Source of the DNA: Cervus elaphus
Taxonomy: Eukaryota > Chordata > Mammalia > Artiodactyla > Cervidae
Reading direction: 5' to 3'
NCBI RefSeq assembly: GCF_910594005.1
Contig: NW_025316714.1
Location: 380,001-444,000, forward strand
DNA length: 64,000 bases
Under the pieces are notes generated by a model. The model saw only the letters and a program-made list of their open reading frames with translations. It did no database searches and was not told the origin of the DNA. Shown one piece after another: positions 12,101 through 23,799 of the stretch (its first letter is position 1; each line of letters opens with the position of its first letter). A program made the position numbers and the translations under genes.

Positions 12101-14241
12101 AGGAGCATGAAAAGTTGTGAAAAATGTGAGGAGCATGAATAGGTGTGAAAAATGCGAGGAGCATGAAAAGGTGTGAAAAATTCGAGGAGAAAAAAAAAAA
12201 AAAAAAAGACCAGGAGCATGAAAAGGTGTGAAAAATGCGAGGAGCAAAAAAAAAAAAAAAGAAAGAAAGAAAGACCAGGAGCATGAAAAGCTGTGAAAAA
12301 TGCGAGGAAAAAAAAAAAAAAAAAGACCAGGAACATGAAAAGGTGTGAAAAATGCGAGGAGCAAAAAAAAAAAAAAAAAAAAAAAAGACCAGGAACATGA
12401 AAAGGTGTGAAAAAAACGAGGAGCAAAAAAAAAAAAAAAAAAAAAAAAGACCAGGAACATGAAAAGGTGTGAAAAATGCGAGGAGCAAAAAAAATAAAAA
12501 AAAGAAAGAAAGAAAGACCAGGAGCATGAAAAGGTGTGAAAAATTCGAGGAGCAAAAAAAAAAAAAAGAAAGACCAGGAGCATGAAAAGGTGTGAAAAAT
12601 GCGGGGAGCATGAAAAGGTGTGAAAAATTCGAGGAAAAAAAAAAAGACCAGGAGCATGAAAAGGTGTGAAAAATGCGAGGAAAAAAAAAAAAAAGACCAG
12701 GAGCATGAAAAGGTGTGAAAAATGCGAGGAGCAAAAAAAAAAAAAAAAAAAGAAAGACCAGGAGCATGAAAAGGTGTGAAAAATGCGACGAGCATGAAAA
12801 GTTGTGAAAAATGCGAGGAGCATGAAGAGGTGTGAAAAATGCGAGGAGCATGAAAAGTTGTGAAAAATTCGAGGAGCAAAAAAAAAAAAAAAGACCAGGA
12901 GCATGAAAAGGTGTGAAAAATGCGAGGAAAAAAAAAAAAAAAAAAGACCAGGAACATGAAAATGTGTGAAAAATGGGAGGAGCAAAAAAAAAAAAAAAAG
13001 AAAGACCAGGAGCATGAAAAGGTGTGAAAAATGCGAGGAGCATGAAGAGGTGTGAAAAATGCGAGGAGCATGAAAAGTTGTGAAAAATTCGAGGAGCAAA
13101 AAAAAAAAAAAAGACCAGGAGCATGAAAAGGTGTGAAAAATGCGAGGAAAAAAAAAAAAAAAAAAAGACCAGGAACATGAAAAGGTGTGAAAAATGCGAG
13201 GAGCAAAAAAAAAAAAAGAAAGACCAGGAGCATGAAAAGGTCTGAAAAATGCAAGGAGCATGAAAAGGTGTGAAAAATGCGAGGAGCATGAAAAGTTGAG
13301 AAAAATGCAAGGAGCATGAAAAGGTGTGAAAAATGCGAGGAGCATGAAAAGTTGTGAAAAATGCAAGGAGCATGAAAAGGTGTGAAAAATGCGAGGAGCA
13401 AAAAAAAAAAAAAAAAGAAAGAAAGAAAGACCAAGAGCATGAAAAGGTGTGAAAAATGCGAGGAAAAAAAAAAAAAAAGACCAGGAGCATGAAAAGGTGT
13501 GAAAAATGCGATGCAAAAAAAAAAAAAAAAAAGACCAGGAGCATGAAAAGGTGTGAAAAATGCGATGCAAAAAAAAAAAAAAAAAAAAAAAGACCAGGAA
13601 CATGAAAAGGTGTGAAAAATGCGAGGAGCAAAAAAAAAAAAAAAAAAAAAAGACCAGGAACATGAAAAGGTGTGAAAAATGCGAGGAGCAAAAAAAAAGA
13701 AAGACCAGGAGCATGAAAAGGTGTGAAAAATGCAAGGAGCATGAAAAGGTGTGAAAAATGCGAGGAGCATGAAAAGTTGTGAAAAATGTGAGGAGCATGA
13801 AGAGGTGTGAAAAATGCGAGGAGCATGAAAAGGTGTGAAAAATTCGAGGAGCAAAAAAAAAAAAAAAAAAAGACCAGGAGCATGAAAAGGTGTGAAAAAT
13901 GCGAGGAGCAAAAAAAAAAAAAAAAAAGAAAGAAAGAAAGACCAGGAGCATGAAAAGGTGTGAAAAAAGCGAGGAAAAAAAAAAAAAAAAAAAAAAAAAA
14001 ACCAGGAACATGAAAAGGTGTGAAAAATGCGAGGAAAAAAAAAAAAAAGACCAGGAGCATGAAAAGGTGTGAAAAATGCGAGGAGCAAAAAAAAAAAAAA
14101 AAGAAAGAAAGAAAGACCAGGAGCATGAAAAGGTGTGAAAAAAGTGAGGAAAAAAAAAAAAAAAAAAAAAGACCAGGAACATGAAAAGGTGTGAAAAATG
14201 CGAGGAGCAAAAAAAAAAAAAAAAAAAAAAAAAGACCAGGA

Positions 14242-15100
14242 GCATGCAAAGGTGTGAAAAATTCGAGGAGCAAAAAAAAAAAAGACCAGGAGCATGAAAA
14301 GGTGTGAAAAATGCGAGGAGAAAAAAAAAAAAAGACCAGGAGCATGAAAAGGTGTGAAAAATGCGAGGAAAAAAAAAAAAAAAAAAAGACCAGGAACATG
14401 AAAAGGTGTGAAAAATGCGAGGAGCAAAAAAAAAAAAGAAAGACCAGGAGCATGAAAAGGTCTGAAAAATGCAAGGAGCATGAAAAGGTGTGAAAAATGC
14501 GAGGAGCATGAAAAGTTGTGAAAAATGTGAGGAGCATGAATAGGTGTGAAAAATGCGAGGAGCATGAAAAGGTGTGAAAAATTCGAGGAGCAAAAAAAAA
14601 AAAAAAAGACCAGGAGCATGAAAAGGTGTGAAAAATGCGAGGAGCAAAAAAAAAAAAAAAAAAAAGAAAGAAAGACCAGGAGCATGAAAAGCTGTGAAAA
14701 ATGCGAGGAAAAAAAAAAAAAAAAAAAAAAGACCAGGAACATGAAAAGGTGTGAAAAATGCGAGGAGCAAAAAAAAAAAAAAAAAAAAAAAGACCAGGAA
14801 CATGAAAAGGTGTGAAAAATGCGAGGAGCAAAAAAAATAAAAAAAAGAAAGAAAGAAAGACCAGGAGCATGAAAAGGTGTGAAAAATTCGAGGAGCAAAA
14901 AAAAAAAAAAAAAAAGACCAGGAGCATGAAAAGGTTTGAAAAATGCGAGGAGAAAAAAAAAAAAAGACCAGGAGCATGAAATGGTGTGAAAAATGCGAGG
15001 GAAAAAAAAAAAAAAAAAGACCAGGAACAAGAAAAGGTGTGAAAAATGCGAGGAGCAAAAAAAAAAAAAGAAAGACCAGGAGCATGAAAAGGTCTGAAAA
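14242..15100 (+). repeat. Type A sub-block with GCATGCAAAGG start, recurrent
   Basis: Begins with the GCATGCAAAGG unit, then a compact GGTCTG/GTTGTG/GAATAGG run, an AGCTGTG unit and the T-interrupted tract with (GAAA)3. Related blocks start near 2,312, 10,043, 11,842, 18,036 and 20,371, so this order of units is a recurring higher-order module of type A. Copies differ in the number of spaced units between landmarks, and the 2,312 member lacks the AGCTGTG part. Confidence 0.65.
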
Positions 15101-15878
15101 ATGCAAGGAGCATGAAAAGGTGTGAAAAATGCGAGGAGCATGAAAAGTTTAGAAAAATGCAAGGAGCATGAAAAGGTGTGAAAAATGCGAGGAGCATGAA
15201 AAGTTGTGAAAAATGCAAGGAGCATGAAAAGGTGTGAAAAATGCGAGGAGCAAAAAAAAAAAAAAAAGAAAGAAAGAAAGACCAGGAGCATGAAAAGGTG
15301 TGAAAAATGCGAGGAGAAAAAAAAAAAAAAGACCAGGAGCATGAAAAGGTGTGAAAAATGCGAGGCAAAAAAAAAAAAAAAAGACCAGGAACATGAAAAG
15401 GTGTGAAAAATGCGAGGAGCAAAAAAAAAAAAAAAAAAAAAAAGACCAGGAACATGAAAAGGTGTGAAAAATGCGAGGAGCAAAAAAAAAGAAAGACCAG
15501 GAGCATGAAAAGGTGTGAAAAATGCAAGGAGCATGAAAAGGTGTGAAAAATGCGAGGAGCATGAAAAGTTGTGAAAAATGTGAGGAGCATGAAGAGGTGT
15601 GAAAAATGCGAGGAGCATGAAAAGGTGTGAAAAATTCGAGGAGCAAAAAAAAAAAAAAAAAAGACCAGGAGCATGAAAAGGTGTGAAAAATGCGAGGAGC
15701 AAAAAAAAAAAAAAAAAGAAAGAAAGAAAGACCAGGAGCATGAAAAGGTGTGAAAAATGCGACGAGCATGAAAAGTTGTGAAAAATGCGAGGAGCATGAA
15801 GAGGTGTGAAAAATGCGAGGAGCATGAAAAGTTGTGAAAAATTCGAGGAGCAAAAAAAAAAAAAAAGACCAGGAGCAT

Positions 15879-16405
15879 GAAAATGTGTGAAAAATGCGAG
15901 GAGCAAAAAAAAAAAAAAAAAAGACCAGGAACATGAAATGGTGTGAAAATTGCAAGGAGCAAAAAAAAAAAAAAAAAAAAGAATAGGAGCATGAAAAGGT
16001 GTGAAAAATGCGAGGAGCAAAAAAAAAAAAAAAAAAAAAAGACCAGAAACATGAAAAGTTGTGAAAAATGCGAGGAGCAAAAAAAAAAAAAAAAAACCAG
16101 GAACATGAAAAGGTGTGAAAAATGCGAGGAGCAAAAAAAAAAAAAAAGACGAGGAGCATGAAAAGGTGTGAAAAATGCAAGGAGCATGAAAAGGTGTGAA
16201 AAATATGAGGAGCAAAAAAAAAAAAAAAAAAAGACCAGGACCATGAATAGGTGTGAAAAATGCGAGGAGCAAAAAAAAAAAAAAGACGAGGAGCATGAAA
16301 AGGTGTGAAAAATGCAAGGAGCATGAAAAGGTGTGAAAAATTTGAGGAGCAAAAAAAAAAGAAAAATAAAGACCAGGACCATGAATAGGTGTGAAAAATG
16401 CGAGG

Positions 16406-16441
<36 letters not shown>

Positions 16442-16897
16442 CCAGGAGCATGAAAAGGTGTGAAAAATTTGAGGAGAAAAAAAAAAAAAAAAAAAAGAAA
16501 GACCAGGAGCATGAAAAGGTGTGAAAAATGCGAGGAGAAAAAAAAAAAAAAAGACGAGGAGCATGAAAAGGTGTGAAAAATGCGAGGAGCAAAAAAAAAA
16601 AAAGAAAGACCAGGAGCATGAAAAGGTGTGAAAAATGCGAGGAGCAAAAAAAAAAAAAAAAAAAGAAAGACCAGGAGCATGAAAAGGTGTGAAAAATGCG
16701 AGGAGCATGAAAAGATGTGAAAAATGCGAGGAGCATGAAAAGGTGTGAAAAATGCGAGGAGCAAAAAAAAAAAAAAGACGAGGAGCATGAAAAGGTGTGA
16801 AAAATGCAAGGAGCATGAAAAGGTGTGAAAAATTTGAGGAGCAAAAAAAAAAGAAAAATAAAGACCAGGACCATGAAAAGGTGTGAAAAATGCGAGG

Positions 16898-16933
<36 letters not shown>

Positions 16934-17104
16934 CCAGGAGCATGAAAAGGTGTGAAAAAGGGGAGCAAAAAAAAAAAAAAAAAAAAAGAAAGACCAGGAG
17001 CATGAAAAGGTGTGAAAAATGCGAGGAGAAAAAAAAAAAAAAAGACGAGGAGCATGAAAAGGTGTGAAAAATGCGAGGAGCAAAAAAAAAAAAAGAAAGA
17101 CCAG
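15879..17104 (+). repeat. Type B array segment, first copy
   Basis: This 1.2-kb segment introduces features absent upstream: linkers GACGAG (first at about 16,148) and GAATAG (about 15,981), units ending TTTGAGG and TATGAGG, the CCATGAATAGG unit variant, and the marker GA5TAAAGACC (about 16,365 and 16,855). It also holds two 31-nt A-tracts (16,409-16,439 and 16,901-16,931). GAAA occurs singly, not as (GAAA)3. It ends in a sharp fusion back to type A at 17,105-17,132. The same order of units is seen again from about 22,009, so this is the right end of a 6.2-kb duplicated block. Confidence 0.8.
16409..16439 (+). repeat. 31-nt pure A-tract
   Basis: One of the longest uninterrupted A runs in the window. 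Runs of the same length class occur at 16,901-16,931, 22,539-22,568, 23,030-23,058 and 39,270-39,300. All five follow a unit linked to GACCAGGACCATG after the GA5TAAAG marker. Other spacers are mostly 10-23 nt. Confidence 0.9.
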
Positions 17105-20100
17105 GAGCATGAAAAGGTGTGAAAAATGCGAGGAGCATGAAAAGTTTAGAAAAATGCAAGGAGCATGAAAAGGTGTGAAAAATGCGAGGAGCATGAAAAG
17201 TTGTGAAAAATGCAAGGAGCATGAAAAGGTGTGAAAAATGCGAGGAGCAAAAAAAAAAAAAAAAAGAAAGAAAGAAAGACCAGGAGCATGAAAAGGTGTG
17301 AAAAATGCGAGGAGAAAAAAAAAAAAAAGACCAGGAGCATGAAAAGGTGTGAAAAATCCGAGGCAAAAAAAAAAAAAAAAGACCAGGAACATGAAAAGGT
17401 GTGAAAAATGCGAGGAGCAAAAAAAAAAAAAAAAAAAAAAAGACCAGGAACATGAAAAGGTGTGAAAAATGCGAGGAGCAAAAAAAAAGAAAGACCAGGA
17501 GCATGAAAAGGTGTGAAAAATGCAAGGAGCATGAAAAGGTGTGAAAAATGCGAGGAGCATGAAAAGTTGTGAAAAATGTGAGGAGCATGAAGAGGTGTGA
17601 AAAATGCGAGGAGCATGAAAAGGTGTGAAAAATTCGAGGAGCAAAAAAAAAAAAAAAAAAAGACCAGGAGCATGAAAAGGTGTGAAAAATGCGAGGAGCA
17701 AAAAAAAAAAAAAAAAGAAAGAAAGAAAGACCAGGAGCATGAAAAGGTGTGAAAAATGCGAGGGAAAAAAAAAAAAAAAAAAAAAAACCAGGAACATGAA
17801 AAGGTGTGAAAAATGCGAGGAGCAAAAAAAAAAAAAAAAAAAGACCAGGAACATGAAAAGGTGTGAAAAATGCGAGGAGCAAAAAAAAAAAAAAAAAAAA
17901 GAAAGAAAGACCAGGAGCATGAAAAGGTGTGAAAAATGCGAGGAAAAAAAAAAAAAAAAAAAAAGACCAGGAACATGAAAAGGTGTGAAAAATGCGAGGA
18001 GAAAAAAAAAAAAAAAAAAAAAAAAAGACCAGGAGCATGCAAAGGTGTGAAAAATTCGAGGAGCAAAAAAAAAAAAGACCAGGAGCATGAAAAGGTGTGA
18101 AAAATGCGAGGAGAAAAAAAAAAAAAGACCAGGAGCATGAAAAGGTGTGAAAAATGCGAGGGAAAAAAAAAAAAAAAAAAGACCAGGAACATGAAAAGGT
18201 GTGAAAAATGCGAGGAGCAAAAAAAAAAAAGAAAGACCAGGAGCATGAAAAGGTCTGAAAAATGCAAGGAGCATGAAAAGGTGTGAAAAATGCGAGGAGC
18301 ATGAAAAGTTGTGAAAAATGTGAGGAGCATGAATAGGTGTGAAAAATGCGAGGAGCATGAAAAGGTGTGAAAAATTCGAGGAGAAAAAAAAAAAAAAAAA
18401 AGACCAGGAGCATGAAAAGGTGTGAAAAATGCGAGGAGCAAAAAAAAAAAAAAAGAAAGAAAGAAAGACCAGGAGCATGAAAAGCTGTGAAAAATGCGAG
18501 GAAAAAAAAAAAAAAAAAAGACCAGGAACATGAAAAGGTGTGAAAAATGCGAGGAGCAAAAAAAAAAAAAAAAAAAAAAAAGACCAGGAACATGAAAAGG
18601 TGTGAAAAATGCGAGGAGCAAAAAAAATAAAAAAAAGAAAGAAAGAAAGACCAGGAGCATGAAAAGGTGTGAAAAATTCGAGGAGCAAAAAAAAAAAAAA
18701 GAAAGACCAGGAGCATGAAAAGGTGTGAAAAATGCGGGGAGCATGAAAAGGTGTGAAAAATTCGAGGAAAAAAAAAAAGACCAGGAGCATGAAAAGGTGT
18801 GAAAAATGCGAGGAAAAAAAAAAAAAAGACCAGGAGCATGAAAAGGTGTGAAAAATGCGAGGAGCAAAAAAAAAAAAAAAAAAAGAAAGACCAGGAGCAT
18901 GAAAAGGTGTGAAAAATGCGACGAGCATGAAAAGTTGTGAAAAATGCGAGGAGCATGAAGAGGTGTGAAAAATGCGAGGAGCATGAAAAGTTGTGAAAAA
19001 TTCGAGGAGCAAAAAAAAAAAAAAAGACCAGGAGCATGAAAAGGTGTGAAAAATGCGAGGAAAAAAAAAAAAAAAAAGACCAGGAACATGAAAATGTGTG
19101 AAAAATGGGAGGAGCAAAAAAAAAAAAAAAAGAAAGACCAGGAGCATGAAAAGGTGTGAAAAATGCGAGGAGCATGAAGAGGTGTGAAAAATGCGAGGAG
19201 CATGAAAAGTTGTGAAAAATTCGAGGAGCAAAAAAAAAAAAAAAGACCAGGAGCATGAAAAGATGTGAAAAATGCGAGGAAAAAAAAAAAAAAAAAAGAC
19301 CAGGAACATGAAAAGGTGTGAAAAATGCGAGGAGCAAAAAAAAAAAAAGAAAGACCAGGAGCATGAAAAGGTCTGAAAAATGCAAGGAGCATGAAAAGGT
19401 GTGAAAAATGCGAGGAGCATGAAAAGTTGAGAAAAATGCAAGGAGCATGAAAAGGTGTGAAAAATGCGAGGAGCATGAAAAGTTGTGAAAAATGCAAGGA
19501 GCATGAAAAGGTGTGAAAAATGCGAGGAGCAAAAAAAAAAAAAAAAAGAAAGAAAGAAAGACCAAGAGCATGAAAAGGTGTGAAAAATGCGAGGAAAAAA
19601 AAAAAAAAAGACCAGGAGCATGAAAAGGTGTGAAAAATGCGATGCAAAAAAAAAAAAAAAAAAGACCAGGAGCATGAAAAGGTGTGAAAAATGCGATGCA
19701 AAAAAAAAAAAAAAAAAAAAAAGACCAGGAACATGAAAAGGTGTGAAAAATGCGAGGAGCAAAAAAAAAAAAAAAAAAAAAAGACCAGGAACATGAAAAG
19801 GTGTGAAAAATGCGAGGAGCAAAAAAAAAGAAAGACCAGGAGCATGAAAAGGTGTGAAAAATGCAAGGAGCATGAAAAGGTGTGAAAAATGCGAGGAGCA
19901 TGAAAAGTTGTGAAAAATGTGAGGAGCATGAAGAGGTGTGAAAAATGCGAGGAGCATGAAAAGGTGTGAAAAATTCGAGGAGCAAAAAAAAAAAAAAAAA
20001 AAGACCAGGAGCATGAAAAGGTGTGAAAAATGCGAGGAGCAAAAAAAAAAAAAAAAAAAAAAAAAGAAAGACCAGGAGCATGAAAAGGAGTGAAAAAAGC

Positions 20101-22008
20101 GAGGAAAAAAAAAAAAAAAAAAAAAAAAAAACCAGGAAAATGAAAAGGTGTGAAAAATGCGAGGAAAAAAAAAAAAAAGACCAGGAGCATGAAAAGGTGT
20201 GAAAAATGCGAGGAGCAAAAAAAAAAAAAAAAGAAAGAAAGAAAGACCAGGAGCATGAAAAGGTGTGAAAAAAGTGAGGAAAAAAAAAAAAAAAAAAAAA
20301 GACCAGGAACATGAAAAGGTGTGAAAAATGCGAGGAGCAAAAAAAAAAAAAAAAAAAAAAAAGACCAGGAGCATGCAAAGGTGTGAAAAATTCGAGGAGC
20401 AAAAAAAAAAAAGACCAGGAGCATGAAAAGGTGTGAAAAATGCGAGGAGAAAAAAAAAAAAAGACCAGGAGCATGAAAAGGTGTGAAAAATGCGAGGAAA
20501 AAAAAAAAAAAAAAAGACCAGGAACATGAAAAGGTGTGAAAAATGCGAGGAGCAAAAAAAAAAAAGAAAGACCAGGAGCATGAAAAGGTCTGAAAAATGC
20601 AAGGAGCATGAAAAGGTGTGAAAAATGCGAGGAGCATGAAAAGTTGTGAAAAATGTGAGGAGCATGAATAGGTGTGAAAAATGCGAGGAGCATGAAAAGG
20701 TGTGAAAAATTCGAGGAGCAAAAAAAAAAAAAAAAGACCAGGAGCATGAAAAGGTGTGAAAAATGCGAGGAGCAAAAAAAAAAAAAAAAGAAAGAAAGAA
20801 AGACCAGGAGCATGAAAAGCTGTGAAAAATGCGAGGAAAAAAAAAAAAAAAAAAAAAAGACCAGGAACATGAAAAGGTGTGAAAAATGCGAGGAGCAAAA
20901 AAAAAAAAAAAAAAAAAAAGACCAGGAACATGAAAAGGTGTGAAAAATGCGAGGAGCAAAAAAAATAAAAAAAAGAAAGAAAGAAAGACCAGGAGCATGA
21001 AAAGGTGTGAAAAATTCGAGGAGCAAAAAAAAAAAAAAAAAAAGACCAGGAGCATGAAAAGGTTTGAAAAATGCGAGGAGAAAAAAAAAAAAAGACCAGG
21101 AGCATGAAATGGTGTGAAAAATGCGAGGGAAAAAAAAAAAAAAAAAAAGACCAGGAACATGAAAAGGTGTGAAAAATGCGAGGAGCAAAAAAAAAAAAAG
21201 AAAGACCAGGAGCATGAAAAGGTCTGAAAAATGCAAGGAGCATGAAAAGGTGTGAAAAATGCGAGGAGCATGAAAAGTTTAGAAAAATGCAAGGAGCATG
21301 AAAAGGTGTGAAAAATGCGAGGAGCATGAAAAGTTGTGAAAAATGCAAGGAGCATGAAAAGGTGTGAAAAATGCGAGGAGCAAAAAAAAAAAAAAAAGAA
21401 AGAAAGAAAGACCAGGAGCATGAAAAGGTGTGAAAAATGCGAGGAGAAAAAAAAAAAAAAGACCAGGAGCATGAAAAGGTGTGAAAATGCGAGGCAAAAA
21501 AAAAAAAAAAAGACCAGGAACATGAAAAGGTGTGAAAAATGCGAGGAGCAAAAAAAAAAAAAAAAAAAAAAAGACCAGGAACATGAAAAGGTGTGAAAAA
21601 TGCGAGGAGCAAAAAAAAAGAAAGACCAGGAGCATGAAAAGGTGTGAAAAATGCAAGGAGCATGAAAAGGTGTGAAAAATGCGAGGAGCATGAAAAGTTG
21701 TGAAAAATGTGAGGAGCATGAAGAGGTGTGAAAAATGCGAGGAGCATGAAAAGGTGTGAAAAATTCGAGGAGCAAAAAAAAAAAAAAAAAAAGACCAGGA
21801 GCATGAAAAGGTGTGAAAAATGCGAGGAGCAAAAAAAAAAAAAAAAAGAAAGAAAGAAAGACCAGGAGCATGAAAAGGTGTGAAAAATGCGACGAGCATG
21901 AAAAGTTGTGAAAAATGCGAGGAGCATGAAGAGGTGTGAAAAATGCGAGGAGCATGAAAAGTTGTGAAAAATTCGAGGAGCAAAAAAAAAAAAAAAGACC
22001 AGGAGCAT
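17105..22008 (+). repeat. Type A array domain, duplicated copy
   Basis: Sequence returns abruptly to type A with a compact run containing GTTTAG (17,145-17,150) and then follows the order of units found from 10,936 onward. Shared landmarks include the TCCGAGGC unit (11,160 and 17,356), the GCATGCAAAGG unit (11,842 and 18,036), the TAAAAAA-interrupted tract with (GAAA)3 (12,493 and 18,627), paired TGCGATGC units (13,510/13,560 and 19,640/19,690) and the last GTTTAG run (15,146 and 21,276). The offset is 6,197 at the left and about 6,130 further right. One spaced unit near 12,395-12,455 is missing from this copy. Confidence 0.85.
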
Positions 22009-22535
22009 GAAAATGTGTGAAAAATGCGAGGAGCAAAAAAAAAAAAAAAAAAGACCAGGAACATGAAATGGTGTGAAAATTGCAAGGAGCAAAAAAAAAA
22101 AAAAAAAAAGAATAGGAGCATGAAAAGGTGTGAAAAATGCGAGGAGCAAAAAAAAAAAAAAAAAAAAAAGACCAGAAACATGAAAAGTTGTGAAAAATGC
22201 GAGGAGCAAAAAAAAAAAAAAAAAACCAGGAACATGAAAAGGGGTGAAAAAAGCGAGGAGCAAAAAAAAAAAAAAAGACGAGGAGCATGAAAAGGTGTGA
22301 AAAATGCAAGGAGCATGAAAAGGTGTGAAAAATATGAGGAGCAAAAAAAAAAAAAAAAAAAAGACCAGGACCATGAATAGGTGTGAAAAATGCGAGGAGC
22401 AAAAAAAAAAAAAAGACGAGGAGCATGAAAAGGTGTGAAAAATGCAAGGAGCATGAAAAGGTGTGAAAAATTTGAGGAGCAAAAAAAAAAGAAAAATAAA
22501 GACCAGGACCATGAATAGGTGTGAAAAATGCGAGG

Positions 22536-22570
<35 letters not shown>

Positions 22571-23026
22571 CCAGGAGCATGAAAAGGTGTGAAAAATTTG
22601 AGGAGCAAAAAAAAAAAAAAAAAAAGAAAGACCAGGAGCATGAAAAGGTGTGAAAAATGCGAGGAGAAAAAAAAAAAAAAAGACGAGGAGCATGAAAAGG
22701 TGTGAAAAATGCGAGGAGCAAAAAAAAAAAAAGAAAGACCAGGAGCATGAAAAGGTGTGAAAAATGCGAGGAGCAAAAAAAAAAAAAAAAAAAGAAAGAC
22801 CAGGAGCATGAAAAGGTGTGAAAAATGCGAGGAGCATGAAAAGATGTGAAAAATGCGAGGAGCATGAAAAGGTGTGAAAAATGCGAGGAGCAAAAAAAAA
22901 AAAAAGACGAGGAGCATGAAAAGGTGTGAAAAATGCAAGGAGCATGAAAAGGTGTGAAAAATTTGAGGAGCAAAAAAAAAAGAAAAATAAAGACCAGGAC
23001 CATGAATAGGTGTGAAAAATGCGAGG

Positions 23027-23060
<34 letters not shown>

Positions 23061-23230
23061 CCAGGAGCATGAAAAGGTGTGAAAAATTTGAGGAGCAAAA
23101 AAAAAAAAAAAAAAAAAAAGACGAGGAGCATGAAAAGGTGTGAAAAATGCGAGGAGAAAAAAAAAAAAAAAGACGAGGAGCATGAAAAGGTGTGAAAAAT
23201 GCGAGGAGCAAAAAAAAAAAAAGAAAGACC
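17105..23230 (+). repeat. 6.2-kb segmental tandem duplication, copy 2
   Basis: Collinear with 10,908-17,104, including its type A to type B transition at about 22,008. Small differences include one lost spaced unit relative to copy 1, a one-base deletion in GTGAAAATGCG (about 21,484), GACGAG in place of GAAAGACC near 23,120, and a TTTGAGG unit (about 23,088) where copy 1 has a shortened GGGGAGC (16,958-16,964). After about 23,230 the sequence continues in type B instead of returning to type A. This copy therefore marks the end of the duplication. Confidence 0.8.
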
Positions 23231-23799
23231 AGGAGCATGAAAAGGTGTGAAAAATGCGAGGAGCAAAAAAAAAAAAAAAAAAAGAAAGACCAGGAGCATG
23301 AAAAGGTGTGAAAAATGCGAGGAGCATGAAAAGATGTGAAAAATGCGAGGAGCATGAAAAGGTGTGAAAAATGCGAGGAGCAAAAAAAAAAAAAAAAAAA
23401 GACCAGGAACATGAAAAGGGGTGAAAAATGCGAGGAGCAAAAAAAAAAAAAAAAGACCAGGAACATGAAAAGGTGTGAAAAATGCAAGGAGCAAAAAAAA
23501 AAAAAAAAAAAAGAACAGGAGCATGAAAAGGTGTGAAAAATTTGAGGAGCAAAAAAAAAAAAAAAAAAAAGAAAGACGAGGAGCATGAAAAGGTGTGAAA
23601 AATGCGAGGAGCAAAACAAAAAAAGAAAAGACCAGGAACATGAAAAGGTGTGAAAAATGCAAGGAGCAAAAAAAAAAAAAAAAAAAAGACCAGGAACATG
23701 AAAAGGTGTGAAAAATGCGAGGAGCAAAAAAAAAAAAAAAAAAACCAGGAAAAAGAAAAGGTGTGAAAAATGCGAGGAGCAAAAAAAAAAAAAAAGACG

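Larger units (their letters stand above)
1..15878 (+). repeat. Type A array domain
   Basis: Spacers here end in GACCAG before the next GAGCATG and often carry (GAAA)3, as at about 925-937, or (GAAA)4, as at about 196-214, 4,893, 6,040 and 8,683. Compact 28-mer runs use GTTGTG, GTTTAG, GTTGAG and GAAGAGG variants. I see no GACGAG linker and no TTTGAGG unit in this interval. Some units lose GC after the A5 block, so TGCGAGG runs straight into the A-tract. The right boundary lies within a chimeric unit at about 15,867-15,900, where a type A left part meets GAAAATGTGTG and then units typical of type B. The domain contains several internal kb-scale duplications listed separately. Confidence 0.85.
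10908..17104 (+). repeat. 6.2-kb segmental tandem duplication, copy 1
   Basis: This block spans 5 kb of type A plus 1.2 kb of type B. It is followed head-to-tail by a second copy. The junction can only be placed within a shared 28-mer (10,908-10,935 in this copy and 17,105-17,132 at the fusion), as expected for unequal exchange or replication slippage in register. The GTTTAG unit at 10,948 pairs with 17,145, giving a period of 6,197 at the junction. This copy carries one extra spaced unit (about 12,395-12,455) with the odd sequence GAAAAAAACGAGG. Confidence 0.82.

Noticed and set aside
7614..21236. Giant - strand open frame of about 4,540 codons, and many other long - strand frames
   Set aside because: They exist in all three frames at once, are low-complexity Phe-rich translations of T-tracts, shift frame with every A-tract length change, and are bounded only by repeat variants that happen to contain a stop. 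There is no sign of codon selection, domains or splice signals.
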